A stretch of DNA of 64,000 bases, from the NCBI RefSeq assembly GCF_030823375.1, contig NZ_JAUSXB010000001.1, forward strand, positions 1,426,001 through 1,490,000, in the 5' to 3' direction. Of this stretch, positions 15,789-24,663 are shown piece after piece. How positions within the stretch are numbered: position 1 is the stretch's first letter; each line of letters starts with the position of its first letter. A program made the position numbers and the translations under genes. This DNA comes from Pseudarthrobacter siccitolerans. Its GTDB lineage: Bacteria > Actinomycetota > Actinomycetes > Actinomycetales > Micrococcaceae. Below the pieces are notes generated by a model that worked only from the letters and a program-made list of their open reading frames with translations, did not search any database and was not told the origin of the DNA.

Positions 15789-17936
15789 TTACCACTTGCC
15801 CTTGCGGTTGAAGTCGCGCTGGCCGCCCTCGTTGCCGCGGGGCTTGCGGGAGCCGTCGCCGTGGCCGCCGAAGCGGGAGTCGCTGGCCTGGCCGCGGCTG
15901 GAACCGCTGTCAGCACTGAAGGAACGCTCGCTGTACGAACGGCCGCCGCGGTCCGCGGAGGAACGCTCGCCGTCGCTCTTACGGAATTCCTTCTTGAATC
16001 CGCCGTTGCCCTTGAAGTTGCCGCCACGGTCACCGCCGCGGTTGCCCTGGTAGGCGCCACGCTCGCCGGAGGGCTTGCGGCCGTTGTCCAGCTCAAGATG
16101 GATCAGCTCGCCGCCGATCCGGGTGCGGGACAGGGCACGCAGCTGCTCGGCGCTCAGGTCCGCCGGGAGCTCCACGAGAGAGTGGTCCGAGCGGATGTCG
16201 ATTCCGCCGATCTGGGCCGAGGAGATGCCGCCCTCGTTGGCAATGGCACCCACGATGGAACCGGGCATAACGCGCTGGCGGCGTCCCACGGCGATCCGGT
16301 AGGTGGCATTGCCCTCAGTGAGGGTGCGGGTCGGTCCACGTGAGCCGAAGCCGTCCTTGGACCGCTCGCGCTTCTGGAACTCGGGAGCTGCCGGCAGTTC
16401 CTTGACCAGGAGCGGCTGACCGCCCTGCGCCATCACGGCAAGCGCAGCAGCGATCTCCGCGGCCGGCACGTTGTGCTCTTCCTCGTAGGAAGCGATGAGG
16501 TCGCGGAACGCTGAAACGTCCTCGGAAGCGAGGGTCTCTGTGATCTTCTCGGCGAACTTGCCCAGGCGCAGCGTGTTCACGGTCTCGGCCGTCGGCAGGT
16601 GCATCTGCTCCACCGGCTGGCGGGTTGCCTTCTCGATGGAACGCAGCAGGTACTTCTCCCGCGGCGTCATGAACAGGATGGCGTCACCGGAACGGCCTGC
16701 ACGGCCGGTGCGGCCGATGCGGTGGACGTAGGACTCCGTGTCGTGCGGGATGTCGTAGTTGATCACGTGGCTGATCCGTTCCACATCCAGGCCACGGGCG
16801 GCGACGTCGGTGGCCACGAGGATATCGATGCGGCCTTCCTTCAGCGCGTCCACGGTGCGCTCACGCTGCTGCTGCGGAATGTCACCGTTGATCGCCGCGG
16901 CTTGGAAGCCGCGGGACTTCAGCTTGTCAGCCAGGTCCTCGGTAGCCATCTTGGTGCGCACGAAGGCGATCACGCCGTCGAACTCTTCAACCTCGAGGAT
17001 GCGGGTCATCGCGTCCAGCTTGTGCGGGCCCATGACCTGCAGGTACCGCTGGCGGGTGTTGGCGCCCGTGGTGGTCTTGGACTTGACGGAGATCTCGGCC
17101 GGGTTGTTCAGGTACTGCTTGGACATGCGGCGGATCTGGCTCGGCATGGTGGCCGAGAACAGTGCAACCTGGCGGTCCGACGGCGTCTGCTGGAAGATCT
17201 GCTCCACGTCTTCGGCGAAGCCCATGCGCAGCATCTCGTCGGCCTCGTCCAGCACCAGGTACTGGAGTTCGGACAGGTCCAGGGAACCCTTGGAGATGTG
17301 GTCGATCACGCGGCCGGGGGTACCCACAACGACCTGGGCGCCGCGGCGGAGGCCGGCGAGCTGCGGGCCGTAGGCGGAACCGCCGTAGACGGGCAGCACG
17401 GTGAAGTCATCGATGTGCTTGGCGTAGGAGGTGAAGGCCTCGGCAACCTGGAGCGCCAGCTCACGGGTGGGAGCCAGCACCAGGGCCTGGGTCTTGCGGG
17501 ACGGGCCATTGAGGTCGTGGAGTTCGGCCAGGCGGGACAGCGCCGGTACTGCGAATGCTGCAGTCTTACCGGTGCCGGTCTGGGCGAGGCCAACCACGTC
17601 GCGGCCTTCGAGCAGCAGCGGGATGGTGGCTGCCTGGATGGGTGACGGCTTTTCGTAGCCGACATCCTGCAGGGCGGCAAGGACGCGGCCGTCGATGCCG
17701 AGATCGGCGAAGCGAACGCCGTCTTCTTCGGATTCCTCAGCCTTGGCTGCGGGTGCGGAAGTCTCGGCTGCGGGTGCCTCTGCTGCGGGAGCTTCGGACT
17801 CTGCTGCGGGGGCAGCGGGCTCTGCTGCGGGGGCAGCGGGCTCTGCTGCGGGTACAACGGCCTCGGTGAATTCGACGGCTGCAGTCTCGACGCCGGTGTT
17901 CTGGGCGTCGGTGGTTTCGTTTTGATTTTCGGGCAT
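15789..17936 (-). CDS. deaD: DEAD-box RNA helicase, DeaD/CsdA type
   Basis: 715-residue ATP-dependent RNA helicase likely acting in ribosome assembly and mRNA decay in the cold. In order: an Ala/Pro/Glu low-complexity N-terminus with repeated PAAEPAA units (about 25-70); Q motif (75-101); Walker A AQTGTGKT (118-125); PTREL; DEAD at 230-233; SATMP; HRIGRTGRAGR; a DbpA-like RNA-binding domain (about 540-620); and a Gly/Arg/Ser-rich basic tail rich in RGG-like repeats (about 625-715). The start is ATG 17936, with AGGA 10 bases upstream; an upstream ATG at 17957 is in frame. A long leader of about 400 bp precedes it. Confidence 0.95.
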   Translation of the reverse strand: MPENQNETTDAQNTGVETAAVEFTEAVVPAAEPAAPAAEPAAPAAESEAPAAEAPAAETSAPAAKAEESEEDGVRFADLGIDGRVLAALQDVGYEKPSPIQAATIPLLLEGRDVVGLAQTGTGKTAAFAVPALSRLAELHDLNGPSRKTQALVLAPTRELALQVAEAFTSYAKHIDDFTVLPVYGGSAYGPQLAGLRRGAQVVVGTPGRVIDHISKGSLDLSELQYLVLDEADEMLRMGFAEDVEQIFQQTPSDRQVALFSATMPSQIRRMSKQYLNNPAEISVKSKTTTGANTRQRYLQVMGPHKLDAMTRILEVEEFDGVIAFVRTKMATEDLADKLKSRGFQAAAINGDIPQQQRERTVDALKEGRIDILVATDVAARGLDVERISHVINYDIPHDTESYVHRIGRTGRAGRSGDAILFMTPREKYLLRSIEKATRQPVEQMHLPTAETVNTLRLGKFAEKITETLASEDVSAFRDLIASYEEEHNVPAAEIAAALAVMAQGGQPLLVKELPAAPEFQKRERSKDGFGSRGPTRTLTEGNATYRIAVGRRQRVMPGSIVGAIANEGGISSAQIGGIDIRSDHSLVELPADLSAEQLRALSRTRIGGELIHLELDNGRKPSGERGAYQGNRGGDRGGNFKGNGGFKKEFRKSDGERSSADRGGRSYSERSFSADSGSSRGQASDSRFGGHGDGSRKPRGNEGGQRDFNRKGKW

Positions 17937-18341
17937 AGGGAAATATTCCTCATCCATAGGGGGCCAGGCGGCACTACCCGAGGTGAGCGGAGCCGCAGTA
18001 CGTGTGCCGTGGGTGCCGGGCAAACGTTGACCGGCCGGTCACAGAAGTCCGGCGCTTTCGCAATCCCGTGGCAGGACTTCGCGCTGCATCTCTTGGCTGC
18101 TATCCCAGCAGTCTGTACAGCGTTTTCTTTAGCCGGCTCTCCCTATGAAAATGCCCGCATCACAGTTGCGGGCCCCAACACTTGCCAGTCCTGCCTCAAA
18201 AATTGGGCAGGAATAAGGGATTTCCGGAGTGGGGGATGTTTCAAGTGTAGGGCACAGACCAGCCCCAGCGGTAATCGAAGTACGACGACGGGCGGTGAGC
18301 TTGCGCACATGCCTCACCTTCGGGCCTGCCCGGCGGTGCCG
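17937..18341. other. 405-bp gene-free leader/intergenic region upstream of deaD
   Basis: No coding frame seen. It holds two hairpins: 18153-18173 (7-bp GCCCGCA stem) followed on the minus strand by ATTTTC, and 18189-18212 (TCCTGCC/GGCAGGA). The first could terminate the upstream MOSC gene or fold in a deaD leader; long 5' leaders are common for cold-shock helicases. Confidence 0.5.
18153..18173 (-). terminator. Weak terminator or leader hairpin
   Basis: 7-bp stem GCCCGCA/TGCGGGC with a 7-base loop, followed on the minus strand by ATTTTC. Located 170 bp beyond the MOSC stop. Confidence 0.45.
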
Positions 18342-18998
18342 CTACCGGGCCAGCTGCCGCTCCAGCGCCTCGAACTTCTTCCTGAACTCCGGCTGCTGCA
18401 GCCGGATCTCACCACCGGCGTCAGCGTCTTTCAACGCTTCCATGGACTCAAGGTCCGGTGCGCTGAACCATCCGCCGACAGTGACGCCATGCTTCGGGAC
18501 ATGCAGCTTGTGGATGTGGTCGCCAGCGCGGATGGTGCCGACGCGCAGCACCCGGAGATAGGCGCCCACGCGGCCTTCGCCCGTAAACCGCTTCACGAAC
18601 TGCGGCTCCCCCATCCGGCGCTGGAAGGTGGCGCAGGGCGTCCGCGGCGAGGTGACCTCAACCTCCACGTCCAAGCCGATCTTCCAGCGCTCCCCGATGA
18701 CGGAGTTAGTGGGTTCGATCCCGGCCACGCGCAGGTTTTCGCCGAAGATTCCGGGCGGGAGCTCGCGCTGGAGTTCACCGGCCCAGTAGTCGGCGTCGGT
18801 CTGGGAATAGGCGTAGATTGCCTGGTCCGGTCCGCCGTGGTGGACGCGGTTGGCCTGGATGTCGCCCTGGAGGCCCAGCTTGTGCACCTTCACCGGACCT
18901 TTCACGGGACGCTTGTCGATGGCTGTGACTCCCACGTTGGAGGCGTCCGGGAGAAGCTGGTGCACACTGCAGACGGCAAGTACTGAGGCGGTTTCCAT
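18342..18998 (-). CDS. MOSC domain protein (YiiM-like)
   Basis: 218-residue single MOSC-domain protein. The typical opening LAVCSVHQL, the GLQGDIQANRVHHGGPDQAIYAY block (about 42-65), FGENLRV, and the conserved Cys in SPRTPCATFQRRM are all visible. YiiM-like MOSC proteins use the molybdenum cofactor to reduce N-hydroxylated bases or amines. C-terminal region after about residue 165 fits the YiiM helical extension. Divergent from the YgiB-like gene across a large palindrome. Confidence 0.88.
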   Translation of the reverse strand: METASVLAVCSVHQLLPDASNVGVTAIDKRPVKGPVKVHKLGLQGDIQANRVHHGGPDQAIYAYSQTDADYWAGELQRELPPGIFGENLRVAGIEPTNSVIGERWKIGLDVEVEVTSPRTPCATFQRRMGEPQFVKRFTGEGRVGAYLRVLRVGTIRAGDHIHKLHVPKHGVTVGGWFSAPDLESMEALKDADAGGEIRLQQPEFRKKFEALERQLAR

Positions 18999-19036
18999 TG
19001 CACCAGTGTAGGGTCCGGCCCCTTTGCCCGGCGCAA

Positions 19037-19102
19037 CCCAACTGGGTAGCAGTTAATGTCGTTTTGGGGCGTCAAAACGACATTAACTGCTACCCAGTTG
19101 GG
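19037..19102. repeat. Large perfect palindrome, copy 1
   Basis: Arms 19037-19065 and 19074-19102 are 29 nt and perfectly complementary around an 8-base loop (GGGGCGTC). It sits between divergent genes, so it is not simply a terminator. A related copy lies at 23791-23856; the arms begin with CCCAACT-R-GGTAGC in both. Confidence 0.9.
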
Positions 19103-19196
19103 CCCACAGACAACCGCAGGGATTACGCTGATTCGAGGATTGCAATTGGGGGTGCAGCGCTGTGCCCGATTCATGTGGACTACTGAGGGGGACGCC

Positions 19197-19859
19197 ATGG
19201 ACCCGAACAAGGATCCAGAGCACGAGCCACAAGGCGGCGCCGGAAAATCCCAGGGCGGCTCGGCCAATGACGGAGGCGCTGCGGGTAAGACGCCGGACCA
19301 GGCAGGCAGTGCCCCTGGCGAAGGCAACTCCCCCAAGCCACCCCCCTGGCAGGTCCCCAAGCCTGAACTGCGCCCCGACCTCCTGAACCAGCCCGTCACC
19401 CCCGTGGACCAGTTCGCCCGGGACCGCGAGAAGCAACTCAACGAGGCAGCGGCACGTAAAAAGCGCTCCCAGCGGCGGACCGTAGTGGTGGGGCTGGGCG
19501 TCACGGCCCTGCTGGCCGGCACCATCACCGCCGTCGTGGCCAGCAACCAGGATGACCCCGAATACGCGCAAGTGTGTTTCAACGACGAAACCGGCGAGCG
19601 CGTGGAGGACGCCAGCTGCAACAGCTCGGCAGGGAGGTCCGGCGGAATCTACGCCTGGTACTTCTTCTCCCGCGGCGCCTACGTCCCGCCCTTGGGACAG
19701 AACCGCTCCACCGCGCCCAACTACACAAGAACGGTCCCCAGCGGCGCGAAGGCCTCCACCGGATACAGCCCCCAGGGCGGCACTGTCAGCCGGGGCGGCT
19801 TTGGCACCACGGCCAAGAGCGGGACCAGCGGCGGCGGCGGCAAAGTTTCGGGGGGTTAG
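19197..19859 (+). CDS. YgiB-like membrane-anchored protein
   Basis: 220 residues: a hydrophilic Gly/Pro/Asp-rich N-terminus (1-92), one hydrophobic segment (about 93-113, VVVGLGVTALLAGTITAVV), then an exported-looking domain with YAWYFFSRGAYVPPLGQ and a Gly/Ser-rich tail that includes TVSRGGFGTTA. The tail and its place just before a YgiC homologue resemble E. coli YgiB (DUF1190), whose function is unknown. Two Cys (about 128 and 140) could form a disulfide. ATG 19197 is preceded by GAGGGGGA. The stop is 2 bp before the next start, so translation is coupled. Confidence 0.72.
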   Translation: MDPNKDPEHEPQGGAGKSQGGSANDGGAAGKTPDQAGSAPGEGNSPKPPPWQVPKPELRPDLLNQPVTPVDQFARDREKQLNEAAARKKRSQRRTVVVGLGVTALLAGTITAVVASNQDDPEYAQVCFNDETGERVEDASCNSSAGRSGGIYAWYFFSRGAYVPPLGQNRSTAPNYTRTVPSGAKASTGYSPQGGTVSRGGFGTTAKSGTSGGGGKVSGG

Positions 19860-19861
19860 GC

Positions 19862-21016
19862 GTGAAGCGGTTGTTGAGCGAGCCCAGGCCCGGGTGGAAG
19901 CAGAAGATCGAAGAACAGGGCCTGGTGTTCTCCACCACCACCATGGACGACGGACGCAGGATCGAATACTGGAACGAGTCCGCATACTACGAATTCACGA
20001 TGGACGAGGTGGAGACCCTCGAGGTAACGGCCGAGGACATGCACAAAATGTGCCTGGAGGCGGCTCGTTTCCTCGCCACCGGGGCCATGGGCCACATCGG
20101 CATCGGCCCGCAGGCCCTGGAACTGGCTGCGCAATCCTTGCAGGCCGGGGATGTAGACGTGTACGGCCGGTTCGACTTCATCTACGACGGGCAGGGCGGC
20201 CCGGCCAAGATGCTCGAGTACAACGCGGACACCCCCACCGGGCTGATTGAGGCGGCCGTCGCCCAGTGGTTCTGGCTGCAGGACGTCTTCCCCGAGAAGG
20301 ACCAGTGGAACGGCATCCACGAGGCATTGATCCGCCAGTGGAAGAAATTCCAGTTCCGCACCGGCATGAGCACACTCCACGTGGCGCACTCGGAAGTCGA
20401 GGAGTCCGGCGAGGACTGGATGACTGCCGGCTACATGCGGGACGTAGCCGGCCAGGCCGGGTGGACCACCATCGGCATCAACATGTCCGATATCGGCTGG
20501 GACCCCAACCTGAACCGCTTCGTGGACCTGGACAACTTCATGATCAGCACCATCTTCAAGCTGTACCCCTGGGAACTGATGATGAAGGAACCGTTCGGCC
20601 ACCGCCTGCTCGAACGCGCCCACAACCCCCGCTGGGTGGAGCCGGCCTGGAAGATGCTGCTCTCCAACAAGGCACTCCTCGCCGCGTTATGGCACCTGTA
20701 CCCGCAGCATCCCAACCTGCTCCCGGCGTACCTCAACGAACCGGGGCCGCTGAAGGAATGGGTGGCCAAACCGCTGCACGGCCGCGAAGGCGACAACATT
20801 CGAATCCACGCCCCGGGCATCAACCTCGAACAGCCCGGCGGGTACGGCCGCGAGGGCTGGTGCTACCAGCAGTACCATCCCCTGCCGGACTTCGACGGAA
20901 ACCATCCCGTCCTTGGCCTGTGGGTGGTGGACGGCGAATCCGTGGGCTGCGGCATCCGCGAATCGGACGGCCCGGTCACCGACTACTTCTGCAGGTTCGT
21001 GCCCAAACACCATTGA
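19862..21016 (+). CDS. Glutathionylspermidine-synthase-family ATP-grasp ligase (YgiC-like)
   Basis: 384-residue protein matching the glutathionylspermidine synthase-like C-terminal (GSP_synth) ATP-grasp fold, as in E. coli YgiC/YjfC, without the N-terminal amidase of Gss. Recognisable blocks are YGRFDFIYDGQGGPAKMLEYNADTPTGLIEAA-like (about 100-132), SDIGWDP, LYPWELMMKEPFG and the end ESVGCGIRESDGPVTDYFCRF. The expected reaction is ATP-dependent amide-bond formation between a carboxylate and an amine, possibly a polyamine or peptide; YgiC itself has no settled substrate. Starts with GTG 19862 after a G-rich ribosome-binding site overlapping the ygiB-like stop. Confidence 0.88.
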   Translation: MKRLLSEPRPGWKQKIEEQGLVFSTTTMDDGRRIEYWNESAYYEFTMDEVETLEVTAEDMHKMCLEAARFLATGAMGHIGIGPQALELAAQSLQAGDVDVYGRFDFIYDGQGGPAKMLEYNADTPTGLIEAAVAQWFWLQDVFPEKDQWNGIHEALIRQWKKFQFRTGMSTLHVAHSEVEESGEDWMTAGYMRDVAGQAGWTTIGINMSDIGWDPNLNRFVDLDNFMISTIFKLYPWELMMKEPFGHRLLERAHNPRWVEPAWKMLLSNKALLAALWHLYPQHPNLLPAYLNEPGPLKEWVAKPLHGREGDNIRIHAPGINLEQPGGYGREGWCYQQYHPLPDFDGNHPVLGLWVVDGESVGCGIRESDGPVTDYFCRFVPKHH

Positions 21017-21102
21017 CGCTCCGGCCCCGCTCTCGGCCGCCAACTCCAGCAAGGCAGGTATCGCACTATGAGCCCCCTGACACTACCGGGCCCGGTGACC
21101 GT

Positions 21103-22608
21103 ATGAGCGCAGAAACCACGACGGCGGGAGGCCCGGGCGGAGCGCCCGGCGCCGGCGTCCCGGCCAAGGGGCTCCGTGCCGGAATCCTGGACCTCGGCGA
21201 CTCCGTCATGCTGGGCCTGGCCTCAACCGCGCCCGTCTATTCACTGGCCGCCACCCTGGGCCTGATCGTGGCGGTGAACGGGGACTACACTCCCCTGATC
21301 CTGCTGCTGGGCTTCATCCCCGTCCTGTTTATCGCCTACGCCTTCCGGGAACTGAACAGCGCCATCCCGGACTGCGGCACCACGTTCACCTGGTCCCGGC
21401 GGGCCTTCGGACCGTGGGCGGGCTGGCTGGGCGGCTGGGGTGTTGCGCTCGCCGGCATCATCGTCCTGGCCAACCTCGCCCAGGTGGCCGGCCAGTACCT
21501 GTGGCTGCTGGTAGGTGACGGTTCGCTGGCCGAAAACAAGGTGCTGGTGACCGCCACGGGCGTGGTGTTCATCGCGGTTATGACGCTGGTCAACTACCGC
21601 GGCATCCGCCTGGGCGAGCACGTGCAGCGGGTCCTCACCTACGTGCAGTACGTATCGCTGGGCATTTTTGCACTGGCCATCGTGGTCGGGATCATCCAGG
21701 GCTCCGCCGGCGGCGACACAACCATCCAGCCCTTCGATTTTGAGTGGTTCAACCCAGCCGGCGCCTTCGCGGATCCCGGCGCCGTGGTGCACGGTGCGCT
21801 GCTGGCGCTCTTTATCTACTGGGGCTGGGATACGTGCCTGGCGGTCAACGAAGAGACGGAGAACCCCTCCACTACTCCGGGCCGCGGTGCGGTGATCTCC
21901 GCGTTCGTCCTGGTGGCCATCTATGTCTCTGTTGCGCTCCTGGTGATGATGTACGCCAGCTTGGGCACCGAAGGGATCGGGCTGGGCAACGAGGCGAACC
22001 AGGACGATGTCTTCCTGGCCATGAAGGACGTGGTGCTGGGACCGTGGGGCTGGCTGATCGTCGTCGCGGTTTTGGCGTCGGTCCTCTCCTCCACCCAGAC
22101 CACCATCCTGCCCACCGCCCGCGGCACCCTGTCCATGGGAGTCCACGGCGCCCTGCCCGCAAAGTTCGGCGAGGTGCACCCGAAGAACCAGACCCCCGGC
22201 TTCTCCACCCAGGTGATGGGCGGGGCGGCGATTGCCTACTACGTGGCCATGAGCTTCCTCAGCGAAAACCTGCTCTCGGACTCGATCAGCGCCATCAGCC
22301 TGTTCATTGCCTTCTACTACGCCCTCACCGGTTTCGCCTGCTTCTGGTTCTTCCGGGACACGCTGCGCCAGTCGGCGCGGAACCTGTGGTTCCGGGGCAT
22401 CCTGCCGCTCGTGGGCGCGCTGCTGCTGACCGCCGCTTTCTTCATCTCCGCCGTGCAGATGTGGGACCCGGCGTACGGCGATACCCAGATCTTCGGCGTC
22501 GGCGGTGCCTTCATCAGCGGCGTCCTGCTCCTGGCGCTGGGCGTTGTGCTGGCCGTTGCCTGCCGGTTCCTGCCCTCCACCCGCGGCTACTTTGTGGGGA
22601 AGGCATGA
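21103..22608 (+). CDS. APC-family amino acid/amine permease
   Basis: 501-residue transporter with about 12-13 membrane spans. The APC hallmarks are the TM1 motif (GDSVMLGLASTAPVYSLAATLG, shown in parts), ELNSAIPDCGTTFTWSRRAFGPWAGW and INYRG-like NYRGIRLGEH. It resembles permeases for amino acids or polyamines (YeeF/PotE-like), but the substrate is unknown. ATG 21103 follows GGTGA; 86 bp after the ligase stop. Its stop overlaps the next start in an ATGA, so translation is coupled to the dehydrogenase. Confidence 0.88.
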   Translation: MSAETTTAGGPGGAPGAGVPAKGLRAGILDLGDSVMLGLASTAPVYSLAATLGLIVAVNGDYTPLILLLGFIPVLFIAYAFRELNSAIPDCGTTFTWSRRAFGPWAGWLGGWGVALAGIIVLANLAQVAGQYLWLLVGDGSLAENKVLVTATGVVFIAVMTLVNYRGIRLGEHVQRVLTYVQYVSLGIFALAIVVGIIQGSAGGDTTIQPFDFEWFNPAGAFADPGAVVHGALLALFIYWGWDTCLAVNEETENPSTTPGRGAVISAFVLVAIYVSVALLVMMYASLGTEGIGLGNEANQDDVFLAMKDVVLGPWGWLIVVAVLASVLSSTQTTILPTARGTLSMGVHGALPAKFGEVHPKNQTPGFSTQVMGGAAIAYYVAMSFLSENLLSDSISAISLFIAFYYALTGFACFWFFRDTLRQSARNLWFRGILPLVGALLLTAAFFISAVQMWDPAYGDTQIFGVGGAFISGVLLLALGVVLAVACRFLPSTRGYFVGKA

Positions 22609-23780
22609 CACCGGACCCTTCCGACATACTCGCCCTTGATTCCCTGCTCACCTCTGAGGAACTGGCCCTCCGGCAGAGGGTCCGGGACTTCACGGACCAG
22701 CGCATCAGGCCGGACATCGCCCGCTGGTATGACGATGCCGTCTTTCCCCTGGAGCTCGCCCCGGAATTGGGTGAGCTCGGGGTGCTGGGAATGCACCTGA
22801 AGGGCTACGGCTGCCCAGGCAGATCCGCCGTCGAATACGGTCTCGCGGCGATGGAACTGGAGGCCGGAGACTCCGGCATCCGTACGTTCGTCGCGGTGCA
22901 GGGTTCGCTGGCCATGACCGCCATCCACACGTGGGGCACCGAGGAGCAGAAGCAGGAGTGGCTCCCCCGGATGGCTGCCGGGGAGGTCATTGGATGCTTC
23001 GCCCTGACCGAGCCGGCGGCCGGTTCCGATCCGTCCTCCATGACCACCTTCGCCCGTCGCGACGGCACGGGCGACGACGCCGGCTGGGTACTGAACGGGG
23101 CGAAGCGGTGGATCGGGCTGGCATCGGTGGCCGGGGTGATGGTGGTGTGGGCCATGACCGACGACGGCGTGCACGGCTTCCTGGTCCCGGCCGGCACCCC
23201 TGGCGTGACGGCCACACCCATCCAGCAGAAACTGTCCATGCGCGCGTCCATCCAGTGTGATGTGGTGTTCGACGAGGTCCGGCTGGGACCGGAGGCCCTG
23301 CTCCCCGCGGCGCGCGGGCTGCGCGGCCCGTTCACCTGCCTGAACGAAGCGCGGTACGGCATTGCCTGGGGCGCCATGGGTGCTGCCCGCGATTCCTACG
23401 AGGCAGCCCTGGCGTACTCGCAGGAGCGGCTCCAGTTCGGCAAGCCGCTGGCCGGTTACCAGCTGACCCAGGAAAAGCTGGTGAACATGCTGCTGGAGAT
23501 CCAGAAGGGCACGCTGCTGGCGCTCCACCTGGGCCGGCTCAAGGACGCCGGCGCTCTGCGGCCGGAGCAGATCTCGCTGGGCAAGCTGAACAACGTGCGG
23601 GAAGCCATTCGCATCGCCCGTGAAGCCCGGTCCATTCTGGGTGGCAACGGGATCACCCTGGACTACTCGCCGCTGCGGCACGCCGCCAACCTGGAGTCCG
23701 TTCGTACTTACGAGGGCACGGACGAGGTCCATACCCTGGTCCTCGGCCAGCACATCACGGGCATCAACGCGTTCCGCTGA
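22605..23780 (+). CDS. gcdH: Glutaryl-CoA dehydrogenase
   Basis: 391-residue acyl-CoA dehydrogenase. It decarboxylates and oxidises glutaryl-CoA to crotonyl-CoA, the step joining lysine/tryptophan/glutarate breakdown to beta-oxidation. Glutaryl-specific residues are present: Arg93 in SGIRTF, catalytic Glu370 in RTYEGTDEVH, the LTEPAAGSDPSSM block (134-146), and ILGGNGITLDYSPLRHAANLES (344-365, shown in parts), closely resembling the known GCDH signature. Start ATG 22605 overlaps the permease stop (ATGA). It is unusual to see GCDH coupled to a YgiBC-like pair and a permease, so the substrate may come from the imported compound. Confidence 0.92.
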   Translation: MTPDPSDILALDSLLTSEELALRQRVRDFTDQRIRPDIARWYDDAVFPLELAPELGELGVLGMHLKGYGCPGRSAVEYGLAAMELEAGDSGIRTFVAVQGSLAMTAIHTWGTEEQKQEWLPRMAAGEVIGCFALTEPAAGSDPSSMTTFARRDGTGDDAGWVLNGAKRWIGLASVAGVMVVWAMTDDGVHGFLVPAGTPGVTATPIQQKLSMRASIQCDVVFDEVRLGPEALLPAARGLRGPFTCLNEARYGIAWGAMGAARDSYEAALAYSQERLQFGKPLAGYQLTQEKLVNMLLEIQKGTLLALHLGRLKDAGALRPEQISLGKLNNVREAIRIAREARSILGGNGITLDYSPLRHAANLESVRTYEGTDEVHTLVLGQHITGINAFR

Positions 23781-23790
23781 CCCCCGCAAT

Positions 23791-23856
23791 CCCAACTAGG
23801 TAGCGCTAAGTGTCGTTCTGGCGCCCCATAACGACACTTAGCGCTACCTAGTTGGG
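23791..23856. repeat. Large perfect palindrome, copy 2
   Basis: Arms 23791-23817 and 23830-23856 are 27 nt and perfectly complementary around a 12-base loop. Arm sequence differs from copy 1 (19037) at five of 27 positions, each compensated in the opposite arm. It lies between convergent gcdH and the SDR gene (stop 23858), where it may also terminate transcription. Confidence 0.9.
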
Positions 23857-23857
23857 G

Positions 23858-24628
23858 TCAGGCCGAGAAGCCGCCGTCGGCCTTGATCAGCTGGCCGGAG
23901 ACCCAGCGGCCCGCGGGCGAGAGCAGGAACGCCACCGTCCCTGCGACGTCGGCCGGAGTCCCGAGGCGGCCGGTGGGCTGCCGGGCCGTCAGGGCCGAGC
24001 GAACCGCGTCATCCATCCACCCGGTGTCCACCGGCCCGGGATTCAGGACATTGGCCGAGATTCCCATCGGACCCAGCTCCCGCGCGGCCGCGATGACGAT
24101 TCTGTCCAGCGCCCCCTTGGAGGCGCCGTAGGGAAGGTTGAATGCTGTGTGGTCACTGGTCAACGCAACGATCGCTCCGCCGTCGTCCGTTGCCTGCCGG
24201 GCGAACGCGGCAATCAGCTGCCAGCTGGCCCGCGTATTGACGGCGAAATGCCGCTCAAAGGATTCCAGGCTGGTGTCTAAAACTCCCGAATCAACGGACT
24301 CCGCATGGCTGAGCACCAGACCCTGCAGCGGCCCGGCCACCCGGGCGGCTTCCGCCAGCAGCCGCTCGGCAGCAGACGGGTCCTCCAGGTCCGCGGGCAG
24401 TGTATGCACGCGGGCCCCGATCGCCTCCAGCTCGGCGGTCAGGCGCACGACGTCGTCCGGTTCGCTCCCCCAGGGCATCCGGGCGTCGTAGTCCTGCCAG
24501 TACGCCAGGACCAGGTCCCAGCCTTCAGCCGCCAGCTGCCGGGCGATCCCGGCGCCGATGGAGGCAAGCCGGCCGGCGCCGGTGATGAGGGCGACGCTGC
24601 GGGCTGGGGCTTCCGGTGGGGTTTCCAT
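23858..24628 (-). CDS. Short-chain dehydrogenase/reductase
   Basis: 256-residue Rossmann protein: glycine-rich ALITGAGRLASIGAGIA (13-30), VLSHAES in place of the NNAG motif, and the active-site region YGASKGALDR with Tyr and Lys, then LNPGPVDTGWM and the GRWVSGQLIKADGG end. This resembles the Rv0927c/FabG-like SDR family; the catalytic Ser is not at the usual 13-residue distance from Tyr but in TSDHTAFNLPY, so activity should be checked. Substrate unknown. It follows the MFS gene by 35 bp. Confidence 0.83.
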   Translation of the reverse strand: METPPEAPARSVALITGAGRLASIGAGIARQLAAEGWDLVLAYWQDYDARMPWGSEPDDVVRLTAELEAIGARVHTLPADLEDPSAAERLLAEAARVAGPLQGLVLSHAESVDSGVLDTSLESFERHFAVNTRASWQLIAAFARQATDDGGAIVALTSDHTAFNLPYGASKGALDRIVIAAARELGPMGISANVLNPGPVDTGWMDDAVRSALTARQPTGRLGTPADVAGTVAFLLSPAGRWVSGQLIKADGGFSA

Positions 24629-24663
24629 GGCCCCAGCCTAATGGCGCCCCTGCTGCCCGCAGG

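Noticed and set aside
21744..22604. N-terminal extension of glutaryl-CoA dehydrogenase into the permease
   Set aside because: The frame is open but overlaps the permease; the ATGA junction at 22605 is the natural start.
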